A stretch of DNA of 64,000 bases from the NCBI RefSeq assembly GCF_900109925.1, contig NZ_FOBW01000015.1:55195-119194 (forward strand), read 5' to 3'. Within the stretch, counting starts at the first letter, position 1, and the number at the start of each line of letters is the position of its first letter. The translations under genes and the position numbers were made by a program. Below are positions 15,546-25,922 of the stretch, in pieces. This DNA is from Mesobacillus persicus. GTDB lineage: Bacteria; Bacillota; Bacilli; Bacillales; Cytobacillaceae. The notes beneath the pieces are model-generated. The model saw only the letters and a list, made by a program, of their open reading frames with translations, had not been told where the DNA came from and did not search any database.

Positions 15546-17801
15546 ATGGTAAAAACATTAGTTCGAGAAGAAAAAATGGAACAATGGAAAGGTTTTACAA
15601 GCGGAACATGGCAGAAGGAAATCAATGTTCGTGACTTTATACTCAAAAACTTTACACAATATAACGGGAATGAAGAATTCCTAGCTAGCGCAACGGATGC
15701 AACAAACGCTCTATGGAAGCAAGTGATGGAATTAACGAAAAAAGAACGCGACAATGGTGGTGTCTATGATATGGATACCGAAATTGTCTCAACGATTACA
15801 TCACACGGACCTGGGTACCTTGATCAAAATAAAGAAACCATTGTCGGCGTACAAACAGATGAGCCATTTAAGCGCTCCATGCAGCCTTATGGTGGAATTA
15901 GAATGGCAAAAGCTGCCCTTGAGTCCTATGGCTATGAGTTAAACGAGGAAGTTGAAAAGATTTTTACTGATTTCCGTAAAACGCATAACCAAGGTGTATT
16001 TGATGCCTATACAAAAGAAATGATCCTTGCCCGTAAAGCTGGAATCATCACAGGCCTTCCAGATGCTTACGGCCGTGGCCGCATCATCGGCGACTACCGT
16101 CGGGTTGCCCTTTACGGTGTTGACTTCCTTATGGAGCAAAAGAAAAAGGACCATGAATCCACTAGCAGTGTGATGACGGAAGACACAATCAGACTTCGTG
16201 AAGAAATCTCTGAACAATACCGTGCGTTAAACGAATTAAAGAAACTTGCTGAAAGCTACGGCTTTGATATTTCAAAACCAGCGACAAACGCAAAAGAAGC
16301 ATTCCAATGGGTATATTTCGCTTACCTAGCTGCGATTAAAGAACAAAATGGTGCAGCAATGAGCCTTGGCCGTGTATCTACCTTCTTAGATATTTATGTT
16401 GAGCGCGACATTGCAAACGGTACTATGACAGAGGAAGAAGCTCAAGAGCTTGTCGACCATTTCGTCATGAAGCTTCGTCTTGTTAAATTTGCAAGAACAC
16501 CTGATTACAACGAACTATTCAGTGGTGACCCAACTTGGGTAACAGAATCGATCGGTGGTATGGCACTTGACGGACGCGCACTCGTGACAAAGAGCTCTTT
16601 CCGTTTCTTGCATACTCTTGATAATCTTGGACCAGCTCCAGAGCCAAACTTAACGGTCCTTTGGTCTACTCAGCTTCCTGAGAACTTCAAGAAGTATTGT
16701 GCGAAAATGTCAATCAAAACAAGCTCAATCCAATATGAAAACGATGATATCATGCGTCCAGAATACGGCGATGATTACGGTATTGCTTGCTGTGTATCCG
16801 CTATGGAAATCGGTAAACAAATGCAATTCTTTGGCGCCCGTGCCAACCTTGCAAAAGCTCTACTTTATGCAATCAATGGCGGCGTAGACGAAAAACTAAA
16901 AATTCAGGTCGGACCTAAATTCCAACCAATTACTGCTGATGTATTAGATTATGATGAAGTAATGGAAAGCTTCAATAATATGATGGAGTGGCTTGCAGGT
17001 CTCTACATCAATAGCTTAAACGTCATTCATTATATGCACGACAAGTACAGCTATGAGCGCATTGAAATGGCGCTTCATGATACCGAAGTTTTACGTACAA
17101 TGGCTACTGGTATCGCAGGACTAAGTGTTGTTGCGGACTCTCTAAGTGCCATCAAACATGCGAAAGTAAAAGTGATCCGTGACGAGAACGGTCTTGCTGT
17201 TGACTTTGAAACGGAAGGCGATTTCCCTAAATACGGTAACAACGATGATCGCGTTGACAGCATCGCTGTTGAGCTTGTTAAAAACTTCATGAAGAAGTTA
17301 CGCAAGCATCCAACATACCGTGGGTCCATGCACACGATGTCTATCCTTACGATTACTTCTAACGTGGTCTATGGTAAGAAAACAGGAAATACTCCTGACG
17401 GACGTCGTGCAGGCGAACCATTCGCACCAGGTGCCAACCCAATGCATGGTCGTGATACTAAAGGAACCCTTGCTTCCCTATCTTCTGTAGCGAAGCTGCC
17501 ATACGAATATGCACTAGATGGAATCTCTAATACCTTCTCAATCGTACCAAAAGCACTTGGGAAAGAAGAAGAAGCTCAAACTAGAAATCTTGTAGCTATC
17601 CTTGACGGTTATGCTGCCAAAACTGGACACCACTTAAACGTCAACGTCTTTAATAGAGAAACTCTGTTAGACGCGATGGAGCATCCAGAAGAATATCCAC
17701 AATTGACCATCCGTGTTTCTGGATATGCAGTTAACTTCATCAAGCTGACTCGTGAACAACAGCTTGACGTCATCAACCGTACATTCCATGATACGATGTA
17801 A
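15546..17801 (+). CDS. pflB: Formate acetyltransferase (pyruvate formate-lyase)
   Basis: 751 residues, near the family length. Converts pyruvate and CoA to acetyl-CoA and formate without oxygen. Adjacent catalytic cysteines C415-C416 lie in GIACCVSAM, and the glycyl radical site is RVSGYAVNF near residue 726. The activating enzyme gene pflA follows 80 bp later. B. subtilis lacks this enzyme, while B. cereus and B. licheniformis have it, so its presence indicates mixed-acid fermentation. The formate produced can feed FdhF. Confidence 0.96.
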   Translation: MVKTLVREEKMEQWKGFTSGTWQKEINVRDFILKNFTQYNGNEEFLASATDATNALWKQVMELTKKERDNGGVYDMDTEIVSTITSHGPGYLDQNKETIVGVQTDEPFKRSMQPYGGIRMAKAALESYGYELNEEVEKIFTDFRKTHNQGVFDAYTKEMILARKAGIITGLPDAYGRGRIIGDYRRVALYGVDFLMEQKKKDHESTSSVMTEDTIRLREEISEQYRALNELKKLAESYGFDISKPATNAKEAFQWVYFAYLAAIKEQNGAAMSLGRVSTFLDIYVERDIANGTMTEEEAQELVDHFVMKLRLVKFARTPDYNELFSGDPTWVTESIGGMALDGRALVTKSSFRFLHTLDNLGPAPEPNLTVLWSTQLPENFKKYCAKMSIKTSSIQYENDDIMRPEYGDDYGIACCVSAMEIGKQMQFFGARANLAKALLYAINGGVDEKLKIQVGPKFQPITADVLDYDEVMESFNNMMEWLAGLYINSLNVIHYMHDKYSYERIEMALHDTEVLRTMATGIAGLSVVADSLSAIKHAKVKVIRDENGLAVDFETEGDFPKYGNNDDRVDSIAVELVKNFMKKLRKHPTYRGSMHTMSILTITSNVVYGKKTGNTPDGRRAGEPFAPGANPMHGRDTKGTLASLSSVAKLPYEYALDGISNTFSIVPKALGKEEEAQTRNLVAILDGYAAKTGHHLNVNVFNRETLLDAMEHPEEYPQLTIRVSGYAVNFIKLTREQQLDVINRTFHDTM

Positions 17802-17818
17802 CAGATCAAAATAATTCA

Positions 17819-17862
17819 CTTAGGAGTCCCTCCCCCACCGATAAGGGGGGCCTCCTAATTTT
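17819..17862 (+). terminator. Hairpin between pflB and pflA
   Basis: TAGGAG...CCCCC pairs with GGGGG...CTCCTA, then AATTTTTT. It may end most transcripts after pflB and lower pflA expression relative to pflB. Confidence 0.7.
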
Positions 17863-17881
17863 TTGAAAGGGGTTTTTCATC

Positions 17882-18622
17882 ATGATCGGAAACATTCATT
17901 CTATCGAAACATTAGGCACAGTGGACGGGCCAGGTATCAGATATATCATTTTTACACAGGGGTGCTTACTTCGCTGTCAATTCTGCCACAATGCCGATAC
18001 GTGGGAAATCGGAACCGGTAAACAGATGACTGTTTCCGAAATCATCGATGATTTAAAAACCTATCTTCCTTTCATCGAAGCATCAGGCGGCGGAATTACC
18101 GTCAGTGGCGGTGAGCCTCTTCTACAAATTCCGTTCCTGATTGCCCTCTTTAAGGAATGTAGAAAGCTTGGAATTCATACGACCATCGACTCCTCTGGAG
18201 GTTGTTATTCAACAAACGCTCACTTTCAAGAGCAATTCGAGGAATTATTGGAGTACACCGATTTAATTCTGATGGACTTGAAACATATAGACAAAGAAAA
18301 ACATAAAAAATTGACAGGATTGACGAACGAACATATTCTAGCGTTTGCCCGTCACCTCTCCGATAAAAATGTACCTGTATGGGTCCGTCATGTGCTAGTA
18401 CCAGGAACAACCGATGCCCCAGCGGATCTCGAACAGCTCGGAAAATTCATTGGTACTCTCAAGAACGTTAAAAAGGTAGAAGTCCTTCCCTACCACAAGC
18501 TTGGGGTTTACAAGTGGGAAGCTCTCGGACTTGAATATCCATTGAAAGATGTAGAGCCACCTTCCGAAGCTTCAGTGGAGCAAGCATACGAGCTACTAAC
18601 TGCTGAAGTCGAATATATTTAA
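17882..18622 (+). CDS. pflA: Pyruvate formate-lyase activating enzyme
   Basis: 246 residues, a radical SAM enzyme. C28-x3-C32-x2-C35 (GCLLRCQFCHNAD) binds the [4Fe-4S] that cleaves S-adenosylmethionine; GGGITVSGGEPLLQ is the SAM-binding glycine motif. It places the glycyl radical on PflB. The ATG at 17882 follows AAAGGGG. Confidence 0.95.
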   Translation: MIGNIHSIETLGTVDGPGIRYIIFTQGCLLRCQFCHNADTWEIGTGKQMTVSEIIDDLKTYLPFIEASGGGITVSGGEPLLQIPFLIALFKECRKLGIHTTIDSSGGCYSTNAHFQEQFEELLEYTDLILMDLKHIDKEKHKKLTGLTNEHILAFARHLSDKNVPVWVRHVLVPGTTDAPADLEQLGKFIGTLKNVKKVEVLPYHKLGVYKWEALGLEYPLKDVEPPSEASVEQAYELLTAEVEYI

Positions 18623-18626
18623 TTTC

Positions 18627-18668
18627 TGACAGTAGGGGTCACAACTTAGTTGTGGCCTCTACTGTTTT
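18627..18668 (+). terminator. Terminator after pflA
   Basis: ACAGTAGGGGTCACAAC pairs with GTTGTGGCCTCTACTGT, then T5. Confidence 0.9.
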
Positions 18669-18742
18669 TATGTAGGCTTACTTTCTCACCCTTTGGCAGC
18701 TCCTACACTCAAACTCAAAATGTAACCCTATTAAAAAATAAG

Positions 18743-18806
18743 TTGACATATTTTTCAGTTAACAGTAAAATTCTAATATGTTAACCTATTAAATTTTAAG
18801 TTTACT
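18743..18806 (+). promoter_or_regulatory. bioY promoter with BirA-type operator
   Basis: TTGACA (18743-18748), 17-bp spacer and TAAAAT (18766-18771). At the expected start point lies TGTTAACC (18779-18786) and, 13 bp further, GTTTACT (18800-18806), resembling the split GTTAAC palindrome recognised by BirA in Bacillus biotin genes. The right half-site is imperfect. Confidence 0.55.
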
Positions 18807-18834
18807 TAATACTGACAAAGGGGGAGAAACAAAA

Positions 18835-19419
18835 ATGACTTCAGACAGACTCAAACTAAGAATGATGATTGTCACAGCTTTGTTTGCAGCAATTATTGGT
18901 ATTCTTGCACAGCTAACCATACCGTTGCCACTAGTTCCGATTACAGGGCAAACATTAGCCATCGGCCTAGCTGCCACGATTCTTGGAGCTAAGTTCGGAA
19001 CGCTATCGGTTCTTCTTTACATATTAATCGGCGCTGCGGGCATCCCTGTGTTTGCCGAAATGTCTGCCGGACTATCTGTTCTAGTTGGACCTACTGGTGG
19101 GTTTCTAGTCGGATTTATCCCTACCGCCTTCTTTATTGGCTGGATGCTTGAAAAAACAAGCTTTACTTTTAAAAACGCAATGATCGCCAATACCATCGGA
19201 ATGCTTATTACCTTAAGCTTTGGCACATCCTGGCTAAAGGTTGCCGCGGAGTTATCGTGGAGTGCAGCATTTATGAGCGGGTTTGCACCTTTCATCATCG
19301 TTGGGTTGATTAAAGCAGCATTGGCTTCATGGGTTGGCGTAACGGTTAGGCAGCGACTCGCAAAAGCGAACCTTCTCTATTCCGTTCAAGAGCCAAGAAA
19401 TCTTTCAAAAACCGTATGA
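18835..19419 (+). CDS. bioY: Biotin transporter BioY (ECF S-component)
   Basis: 194 residues, six membrane helices. QLTIPLPLVPITGQTLAIGLAATILGAKFG and GPTGGFLVGFI are BioY signatures. It takes up biotin with the shared ECF energy-coupling module encoded elsewhere. The upstream BirA-type site agrees with control by biotin. Confidence 0.92.
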   Translation: MTSDRLKLRMMIVTALFAAIIGILAQLTIPLPLVPITGQTLAIGLAATILGAKFGTLSVLLYILIGAAGIPVFAEMSAGLSVLVGPTGGFLVGFIPTAFFIGWMLEKTSFTFKNAMIANTIGMLITLSFGTSWLKVAAELSWSAAFMSGFAPFIIVGLIKAALASWVGVTVRQRLAKANLLYSVQEPRNLSKTV

Positions 19420-19426
19420 CTAGCTA

Positions 19427-19453
19427 GCCATGGAATTCTTCCATGGCTTTTTT
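19427..19453 (+). terminator. Terminator after bioY
   Basis: GCCATGGAA/TTCCATGGC with T6. Confidence 0.9.
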
Positions 19454-19459
19454 GATGAA

Positions 19460-19618
19460 ACTTTTTCTCCGGTGATGATTGTGACGATATCCCTAAATGC
19501 TCCAGCAGCTCTCCCTCTATATTGGACAGTAGGTGGAGTGTTCTTAATTTTCCAGAACCTCCTATCAAGAAAGCTCTATAAATTAAAGCCGAAAGATTTA
19601 AAGACACAAACAGAGTAA
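19460..19618 (+). pseudogene. C-terminal remnant of a YidC/OxaA-type insertase
   Basis: The frame after the bioY terminator reads SPVMIVTISLNAPAALPLYW followed by TVGGVFLIFQNLLSRKLYK, which matches the last membrane helices of Bacillus YidC/SpoIIIJ/YqjG proteins (LYW-x-VGG-x-F-x-I-x-Q). The rest of the ~250-residue protein, with its conserved Arg groove, is missing, and the only ATG in frame lies inside the bioY terminator. I read it as the tail of a deleted or recombined yidC. A tiny membrane protein cannot be excluded. Confidence 0.6.
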
Positions 19619-19620
19619 AT

Positions 19621-19662
19621 AAGAAAAGGGTTCCGAATCGTTCGGAACCCTTTTCTTATTGA
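19621..19662. terminator. Bidirectional terminator
   Basis: AAGAAAAGGGTTCCGAA pairs with TTCGGAACCCTTTTCTT around CG; serves the minus-strand gene at 19673 and any plus-strand read-through. Confidence 0.9.
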
Positions 19663-19672
19663 TATTCCCCTA

Positions 19673-19879
19673 TTACTTAGCTTCAATAAAATAATCTTTA
19701 TAATAGCCTCCAACTTTTCCGGAGTTATCGATAATAAAATAAAACTCTTCTGTTTCATTCTTCACTTCATATTCTTTTTCTGGAGTTAAAACACGGTTCA
19801 CAATGTATTTATTTGCATCTGTGTGCACACATTTCACCTTTTTTAATGTTTGACGATCTTGCCAGTTTAAATGAATCAT
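19673..19879 (-). CDS. DUF6501 family small protein
   Basis: 68 residues (MIHLNWQDRQTLKKVKCVHT, then NKYIVNRVLTPEKEYEVKNE, EFYFIIDNSGKVGGYYKDYF). The beta-rich pattern matches small Bacillus proteins filed as DUF6501. Start at 19879, with AAAGGAG about 8 nt upstream; a GTG three codons earlier is possible. Function unknown. Confidence 0.65.
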   Translation of the reverse strand: MIHLNWQDRQTLKKVKCVHTDANKYIVNRVLTPEKEYEVKNETEEFYFIIDNSGKVGGYYKDYFIEAK

Positions 19880-19932
19880 TCTAGACACTCCTTTATACTC
19901 GTTAACATATAGTATAAAGAAGATTGCAGCAC

Positions 19933-20157
19933 CTACGCAACTGTATTTTCCTTAGTGCCAGTTCTACTTGCCCCACTTATTTCACGAATACCGACAATCC
20001 CTGCCTGCTCAAAGGTAAACATCTCACCAGTTAGGATATTTTTAAGAGTTAGATAACAAACATCACAAATCTCATCCATTCTTATAAACCGTAAAAAGGA
20101 AAAGTGAGTGCCTCGATAAACCACTTCATAAACTCCATCCTCAGTAAAAAGGTTCAT
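19933..20157 (-). CDS. Hypothetical protein
   Basis: 74 residues from the ATG at 20157 (MNLFTEDGVYEVVYRGTHFS), behind a GAGAAGAGGGA site. Contains CDVCYLTLKNILTGEMFTFE, then IVGIREISG. It looks like a small beta-rich cytosolic protein. No family recognised. Confidence 0.5.
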   Translation of the reverse strand: MNLFTEDGVYEVVYRGTHFSFLRFIRMDEICDVCYLTLKNILTGEMFTFEQAGIVGIREISGASRTGTKENTVA

Positions 20158-20412
20158 ATTCGATCCCTCTTCTCCAAATTTTCCTTCGTTAGTTGTATGG
20201 TTCTTTACCACAATCCTTGCTTGTTTTAAACCTGTACAAGCCTAAAAGAATGAAAATCGGTCCCAAATTACTATTTTTTTTTTAAAAAGCTGTATTATTC
20301 CGTTATATTTGGTCTTTGAATCGCACAACAGATACTAGGAGAATATTTCTCCATGTCTTCCCTAGTTCTATTTAATGTTTGTCCTCTGAAAGGAGTGCTA
20401 TGTTTGATATGA

Positions 20413-20496
20413 ATTGATTCTAATAAACTATCGATTGATTCTCAGAAGTTATGCATTGATTATCTGAAGAAATGGATTGATTATCGGAAGTTATTG
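20413..20496. repeat. Four tandem 21-bp repeats
   Basis: Units begin at 20413, 20434, 20455 and 20476, each starting ATTGATT and most continuing with TCxGAAGTT-like sequence. The gap 20158-20572 holds no gene; a TGA stop lies immediately before the first unit in the only frame that stays open through the array. Confidence 0.8.
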
Positions 20497-20540
20497 AAAA
20501 AAATCGTGACTATTTTGTGACAGCCCCTTTTTCCAAACAA

Positions 20541-20573
20541 CAAAAAAAGCCCAGACAACTTTCATCCAGACTT
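20541..20573 (-). terminator. Terminator of the small membrane protein gene
   Basis: AAGTCTGG pairs with CTGGGCTT using G-U pairs, then T7 on the minus strand. Confidence 0.6.
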
Positions 20574-20842
20574 TAAACGATTGGGTGCTTTTTCTCTTTT
20601 TGTATATTTAATTTAATTGCGACGTTAATAGCTACTAAAATTGGAATCGCTGCTGCAATGGTAAACCCAAACGCATAGCTAGGGATTCTATCTTTCAATA
20701 CTCTATCGATAATCTCAACACCTAAAAAACTTATCCCAATTCCATTCCCATCTACCTGATCCAGCACCGTCCATAATTCAATGCCTTTTCCCAAAAACAG
20801 GAGGCCGAACATAGATAATAGAACAACTAGAAACCATTTCAT
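20573..20842 (-). CDS. Small membrane protein, two helices
   Basis: 89 residues. Helix 1 is about residues 3-20 (LVVLLSMFGLLFLG), helix 2 about 58-78 (AFGFTIAAAIPILVAINVAI), with a Lys-rich tail (QKEKKHPIV). The region between the helices is mixed. No known family recognised. Confidence 0.55.
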   Translation of the reverse strand: MKWFLVVLLSMFGLLFLGKGIELWTVLDQVDGNGIGISFLGVEIIDRVLKDRIPSYAFGFTIAAAIPILVAINVAIKLNIQKEKKHPIV

Positions 20843-21115
20843 TCGGTCTACCCCCTAGCTAACAATATAACCACTATATATATATCATTATTATAGTCAT
20901 AACCCCTCTGGATTCCTATAGTTGTCACAATATGTTCACATCTATTGTGAAAGTTATGTAAACAGTAATATTTTTAGATATTTCATGTAATCCAGCCAAT
21001 AAAAAATTATAAAAATGATAAATAAGGGTTTTCAAAACCTGTGTAAACCTTTACAATGAACCTAAACTTAATAAATTTAGAAAATTCATTCCATTCTTAC
21101 TGAGGAGGACTGCAA

Positions 21116-21250
21116 ATGAAAATTATGAGCAATGAACAATTGGTGGTCTCATATCGTGATGCATTAAAGTCAGAACAGGACAAGGAATGGGCAAGACTTT
21201 TAAAGGATGAAATTTCTAGACGAGGATTAAAACCATTTAAAAACCGTTAA
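21116..21250 (+). CDS. Sda-like sporulation kinase inhibitor
   Basis: 44 residues: MKIMSNEQLVVSYRDAL then DKEWARLLKDEISRRGLKPF. The helical-hairpin pattern (S-x-E-x-L-x-x-S-Y-x-x-A ... L-x-x-E-I-x-R-R-x-L) matches Sda of Bacillus, which blocks autophosphorylation of sporulation kinases when DNA replication is disturbed. GAGGAGG precedes the ATG. A histidine kinase of the sporulation type is encoded at 1.2-3.4 kb. A repeat with a DnaA box starts 51 bp downstream. Confidence 0.65.
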   Translation: MKIMSNEQLVVSYRDALKSEQDKEWARLLKDEISRRGLKPFKNR

Positions 21251-21271
21251 TTCTAAAAACCAACTAACGAT

Positions 21272-21299
21272 CTGGCCGCATTTGCGGCCTTTTTTATCG
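21272..21299 (+). terminator. Terminator after the sda-like gene
   Basis: GGCCGC/GCGGCC stem with T6. Confidence 0.9.
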
Positions 21300-21300
21300 T

Positions 21301-21472
21301 CAGGAAATTATAAAAGTTAAGGGTGTGGATAACTGTGTTCGTTTTCTGCATCCAGCTCCAGCGCCTAGCCCCTCGGGTCATAAGCCAATCCGTCAAGAAG
21401 GTTAAAGAGCAACCTTCTGGCCGGCTCGTCTTATGCCTGTCGGGGCTGTTCAAGGCGCTTGCGCTTTTGTTC
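21301..21472. repeat. Dispersed palindromic repeat with DnaA box, copy 1
   Basis: Shares its ends and much of its interior with 48755-49011 in opposite orientation. It begins near AGGAAATTATAAAA and GGGTGTGGATAA (reverse of TTATCCACA), continues with GCGCCTAGCCCCTCGGGTC and ends GCGCTTGCGCTTTTGTTC. Contains CAAGAAGGTT/AACCTTCTGG arms. Confidence 0.8.
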
Positions 21473-21489
21473 TTTCCACGAAACCCCAA

Positions 21490-21525
21490 CAAAAAGCCCC
21501 AGCTATAGAAGCTGGAGCCTTTCTA
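21490..21525 (-). terminator. Terminator of odhAB
   Basis: AGGCTCCAGCT/AGCTGGGGCTT followed on the minus strand by T5. Confidence 0.88.
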
Positions 21526-21530
21526 TCTTA

Positions 21531-22814
21531 TTAACTTCCAAACAATAATGATTCAGGGTCTTCAATTAATTCTTTCACCTTTTTCAAGAACGTAACAGCT
21601 TCTTTCCCATCGACAATCCGATGGTCATAAGAGAGAGCAATGTACATCATTGGTCTATTTTCCATCCGTTCCTTATCAATTGCGACCGGACGAAGCTGAA
21701 TCGTATGCATTCCTAGAATCCCAACTTGCGGTCCATTTAAAATTGGAGTTGAGAGTAATGAACCGAAAACACCACCATTGGTTATTGTAAATGTACCACC
21801 TTGAAGATCCCCTAAAGAAAGTTTATTGTCTTTTGCCTTCTCGGCAAGTTCGACTAGGTTTCCTTCGATCTCTGCAAAGTTCTTACGGTCTGCATCACGA
21901 ATGACTGGAACGACCAGACCTTCATCTGTAGAAACCGCTACCCCGATATCATAGAATTTCTTCATTAGAATCTCATTGCCTTGAATCTCTGCATTCAAAT
22001 AAGGCGTCTTCTTCAGGGCTGCGACAACTGCCTTGGTAAAGAAAGACATGAACCCGAGACGAACATCGTTCTCCTCATAAAAACGATCTTTCCACCTTTT
22101 ACGCAATTCCATAACAGCTGTCATGTCGACCTCGTTAAAGGTGGTTAGCATCGCTGAGTTTTGTTGAACCTCGACAAGTCTGTTAGCAATTGTTTGGCGG
22201 CGGCGCGACATTTTTACACGTTCTACTGGTTTGCTAGAATCGGCTGGTACTTTCTCAGCCGGTTGTTTGTTTTGGGACGCAGAAGCTGCTGGTGCTGCGG
22301 TGGCTTCTGACTTCACTTGTTTCGGATCATAATTGGATACGTCCTGCTTACGAACCCGACCTAGTGGGTCAACAGCTGGTACTTGACTTAGGTCGATTCC
22401 CTTTTCCCTCGCCAACTTCCTCGCGGCTGGAGAAGCAATAATGCGTTCATTGCTCTTTGTATCCGAATCATTATTTTCTTGCTGTACGTTTCCGCCAGAT
22501 TCCGATTCTGGCTGAGGTTGTGCCTCGGCAACCTTTTCCTTCGAATCATCAGTTGGTGCGTCGCTTTTTCCGCTAGTTCCACCTTCGTTCACAACGGCAA
22601 TAGTTTCTCCAACTTGCACGGTATCGCCTTCCTCAGCTTTTAATTCAGCTAGAATGCCGTCATGCTCCGAAATGATTTCAACATTGACTTTATCCGTCTC
22701 AAGTTCTACCACATATTCCCCTTTGCTTACATGATCGCCCGGCTTCTTCAACCACTGGGCGATTGTACCTTCCGTAATTGTTTCTGCTAGTTCTGGAACC
22801 TTGATCTCTGGCAC
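21531..22814 (-). CDS. odhB: 2-oxoglutarate dehydrogenase E2, dihydrolipoyl succinyltransferase
   Basis: 427 residues. N-terminal lipoyl domain with the modified Lys in [11 protein letters not shown], then a Ser/Asp-rich linker, a peripheral-subunit binding domain ([19 protein letters not shown]) and the catalytic domain ending in [16 protein letters not shown] with its His and Asp. Transfers the succinyl group to CoA in the citric acid cycle. It follows odhA by 14 bp; the E3 subunit is not in the window. Confidence 0.97.
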   Translation of the reverse strand: MPEIKVPELAETITEGTIAQWLKKPGDHVSKGEYVVELETDKVNVEIISEHDGILAELKAEEGDTVQVGETIAVVNEGGTSGKSDAPTDDSKEKVAEAQPQPESESGGNVQQENNDSDTKSNERIIASPAARKLAREKGIDLSQVPAVDPLGRVRKQDVSNYDPKQVKSEATAAPAASASQNKQPAEKVPADSSKPVERVKMSRRRQTIANRLVEVQQNSAMLTTFNEVDMTAVMELRKRWKDRFYEENDVRLGFMSFFTKAVVAALKKTPYLNAEIQGNEILMKKFYDIGVAVSTDEGLVVPVIRDADRKNFAEIEGNLVELAEKAKDNKLSLGDLQGGTFTITNGGVFGSLLSTPILNGPQVGILGMHTIQLRPVAIDKERMENRPMMYIALSYDHRIVDGKEAVTFLKKVKELIEDPESLLFGS

Positions 22815-22828
22815 CTGTGTCCTCTCCT

Positions 22829-25648
22829 TTACTCTCTGGTTAATGCTTCCCCAATAATACGAGCTTGCTCGATCTTATGAATATCTGGTTCTCCTTCAGC
22901 TGGACTAGACCTTCTCCGGCGACCAATATAAGAGACCTTCAACTTACCTTCTAGAGTTTCATTGATACGAGGCTCAACAAAGGTCCATGCCCCCATATTT
23001 TTCGGTTCTTCTTGAATCCAGCAAACTTCCTTTAAGTTAGGGAATTGCTCGAAAATTTCCTTTAGATTTTCAAATGGAAACGGATAAATTTCTTCGATTC
23101 TAAGAATCTGCAGCCATTCATATCTCTCAGACTCAACTTTAGCCGCTAGATCAATCGCAATCTTCCCTGTGCATAAAACAACCTTCTCTACCTTATTGGG
23201 TTCAGAACCTAAACCAGGCTGTTTAATAATCGACTGGAATTCCCCATCGCTAAATTCTGCAGGGCTAGATGCCACACTTGGGTTCCGTAACAAACTCTTT
23301 GGCGTCATCAATACAAGAGGGCGCACGGCCTCTTTTTCAAGAATCGCTGCTTGCCGTCGTAAAATATGGAAATATTGAGCAGCCGTGGTCAGGTTAGCAA
23401 CGGTCCAATTGTTCTCCGCTGCCAGAGTTAAAAACCGTTCAAATCGACCACTTGAGTGTTCAGGACCTTGCCCTTCATATCCATGAGGAAGTAGCATCAC
23501 AAGACCTGATTTCTGACCCCATTTTGCCCGACCTGCAGCAATAAACTGATCAAAAACCACCTGGGCCGCATTGGCAAAATCTCCATACTGAGCTTCCCAT
23601 AAGACAAGTGTTTCCTGCGAAAATACGTTGTAGCCATATTCAAACCCAAGCACACCTGCCTCCGAAAGTGGGCTATTATGAACCGCAAAGGAAGCCTTTG
23701 CATTCGGTAAAGTGTGTAAAGGAGAGAAATGGTCACCTGTTTCTCGGTCATGTAGAACAATGTTACGGTGCGCAAATGTCCCTCTTTCAGAATCCTGACC
23801 AGAAAGTCTAACTGGCGTACCATCCGCAATAATCGATGCAAATGCAATTGACTCAGCAAGTGCCCAGTCGACTTTCCCTTCTCCACTGAAAGCTCCTTGC
23901 CTTCTCTTTAAAATACGCTCAAGCTTTCCAAACACTTTAAAGCCTTCTGGCCAATTAAGTAGATCTTCGTTCATTTGATTGAGCTCACCAATGGGAACAC
24001 CCGTCACAATCCTTGGTAAGCCTTTTTCAACGATTTCCGGGACTTCCACTTCACTTAAGTCATGATGATTATCTGTCGGGACTTTCTCAAAGGCAGCTGA
24101 TAGTTTCTCAAGAACCGCTTCTTCCATTCCCTTTATTTCTTCCTCTTTCAAAACTTTAGCTGATTTAAGCCTCTCTGCGTAAACTTCCTTTGGAGTAGGA
24201 TGCTTATGCACCAATTTATACAAGCGTGGATTCGTTGTCATCGGTTCATCCATCTCGTTATGTCCGTACCGTCTATAACCAATCAAATCGATTAGGAAGT
24301 CCTTACCAAACTTAGCTCTATATTCGACAGCAAAAAGCGCAGCCATTACACAAGCTTCAGGATCATCGGCATTGACATGGAGAATTGGAATCTCAAAACC
24401 TTTGGCTAAGTCACTTGCATATCTCGTTGAACGCGAATCAGTGGACTCGGTTGTAAAACCAATCGTATTATTCGCGATGATATGGATAGTCCCACCGGTG
24501 TTATAACCATTTAATCTGCTTAAATTCAAGGTTTCAGCGACAATCCCCTGACCTGGAAAAGCTGCATCCCCGTGGATCAAAATTGCCATAGCCTTTGAAG
24601 GGTCTTGTACTGGATATCCAGCTTCTTCCCTTTTTTCCTGAGCTGCTCGTGTAAACCCTTCAACAACAGAACCTGCAAATTCTAAGTGACTCGGGTTATT
24701 CGCTAATGTTAAGCGAACGTTTGCAGTGTTCTCAGTTCTAATTTGGCGGTCCAAGCCTAAATGATATTTCACATCACCCGTCCAACCAAAGTTAATGCCA
24801 ATCGACCCTTCTGATGGTACAAGCTCCTTGTTTGGTGCATGCTGAAATTCAGCGAAAATCATTTCATAAGGTTTTTCAAGGACATGCGCCAAAACGTTTA
24901 GACGTCCCCTATGGGCCATCCCAATATTGACCGTTTGGACTCCATCTTTGACTGCTCCTGATATCACCTCATCAATGAGCGGTACCATTGCGTCAAGACC
25001 TTCAATCGAGAATCGTTTTTGACCGACAAAGGTTCGATGTAAAAACTTCTCAAATTCTTCCACTTCGGTTAAACGCTTTAATAAAGCAAATCGTTTTTTA
25101 TTATTTAGAGTAGGAATCAATTGACCATTTTCAATTCGTCGACGAAGCCAATTTTTTTCCTCTTCATCATGTACTTGATGGTATTCAAATGCAATCGTAC
25201 TAGTATATACCAACTTTAAATGCTCAATCGCCTCCGCACCATTTTGAATATTTGGTGGTGCATCTGGACAAATAAAGTTAGCTGGAACTTTTTCTAAATC
25301 TTTTTGCGTAAGCCCCCATTTTTCAAGTTCCATTCGCGGATCCTTTTTGGGAGTTTCTAAAGGATGAACGTTAGCAGATATGTGTCCATACCCTCGAATA
25401 TGGTCCGCCATCCGAATGGCAGCAATTATTTTTTCAGTATTGCTTTCTTGCAATGCACCACCGCTTGATTCTTCAGGTGGTGCTTCCGTTTCAAAGGTAG
25501 GAACATTTCCTTCATCAAAATATTCCTTTACTTCAGGATCAATCGAATGAGGATCCTCAAGATACCTTTCATATAATTCAACAATATACCCTAAATTTGG
25601 ACCGTGAAAACCAGACAAGCTTCCTCGACTGGTGTCAGGTTTACTCAT
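22829..25648 (-). CDS. odhA: 2-oxoglutarate dehydrogenase E1 component
   Basis: About 939 residues. The start [13 protein letters not shown] at 25648 is preferred because GGTAGGGGA lies 8 nt upstream; the frame is open for 19 more codons. Uses thiamine diphosphate: [18 protein letters not shown] and NNTIGFTT form the cofactor-binding region. [16 protein letters not shown] and [13 protein letters not shown] are family signatures. [24 protein letters not shown] at the N-terminus matches Bacillus OdhA. First gene of odhAB. Confidence 0.96.
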   Translation of the reverse strand: MSKPDTSRGSLSGFHGPNLGYIVELYERYLEDPHSIDPEVKEYFDEGNVPTFETEAPPEESSGGALQESNTEKIIAAIRMADHIRGYGHISANVHPLETPKKDPRMELEKWGLTQKDLEKVPANFICPDAPPNIQNGAEAIEHLKLVYTSTIAFEYHQVHDEEEKNWLRRRIENGQLIPTLNNKKRFALLKRLTEVEEFEKFLHRTFVGQKRFSIEGLDAMVPLIDEVISGAVKDGVQTVNIGMAHRGRLNVLAHVLEKPYEMIFAEFQHAPNKELVPSEGSIGINFGWTGDVKYHLGLDRQIRTENTANVRLTLANNPSHLEFAGSVVEGFTRAAQEKREEAGYPVQDPSKAMAILIHGDAAFPGQGIVAETLNLSRLNGYNTGGTIHIIANNTIGFTTESTDSRSTRYASDLAKGFEIPILHVNADDPEACVMAALFAVEYRAKFGKDFLIDLIGYRRYGHNEMDEPMTTNPRLYKLVHKHPTPKEVYAERLKSAKVLKEEEIKGMEEAVLEKLSAAFEKVPTDNHHDLSEVEVPEIVEKGLPRIVTGVPIGELNQMNEDLLNWPEGFKVFGKLERILKRRQGAFSGEGKVDWALAESIAFASIIADGTPVRLSGQDSERGTFAHRNIVLHDRETGDHFSPLHTLPNAKASFAVHNSPLSEAGVLGFEYGYNVFSQETLVLWEAQYGDFANAAQVVFDQFIAAGRAKWGQKSGLVMLLPHGYEGQGPEHSSGRFERFLTLAAENNWTVANLTTAAQYFHILRRQAAILEKEAVRPLVLMTPKSLLRNPSVASSPAEFSDGEFQSIIKQPGLGSEPNKVEKVVLCTGKIAIDLAAKVESERYEWLQILRIEEIYPFPFENLKEIFEQFPNLKEVCWIQEEPKNMGAWTFVEPRINETLEGKLKVSYIGRRRRSSPAEGEPDIHKIEQARIIGEALTRE

Positions 25649-25889
25649 AGAAATTTCCCCTACCATTTCGTATAAAGTTGATCGCAGCATCCCCACTGTA
25701 AGCAAAAATATGAATAATGTTAAAATTCAGGGGATAACCGTTTTCATAAGCCATTTTACCACTGCTCCACTTGAATCACAAAGGTTTTGAACTTAAACAT
25801 AGTGAAAACCTAAATACGATTAATTCTTATGGTAAAAAAGCTTTATGAAATTTAAATAATATTAGGCTGATAAACCTACTCTACAAAAT

Positions 25890-25916
25890 AAAATCCCGAA
25901 CAATATGCTCGGGATA
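25890..25916 (-). terminator. Terminator hairpin
   Basis: ATCCCGA/TCGGGAT stem followed on the minus strand by a T-rich stretch, just after the gene at 25923. Confidence 0.65.
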
Positions 25917-25922
25917 AAGGGT

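Noticed and set aside
20850..21000. TTCACATCTATTGTGAA upstream of the sda-like gene as a Rex or Fnr site
   Set aside because: The half-sites are inverted relative to the Rex consensus and the spacing differs from the Bacillus Fnr box; too weak to call.
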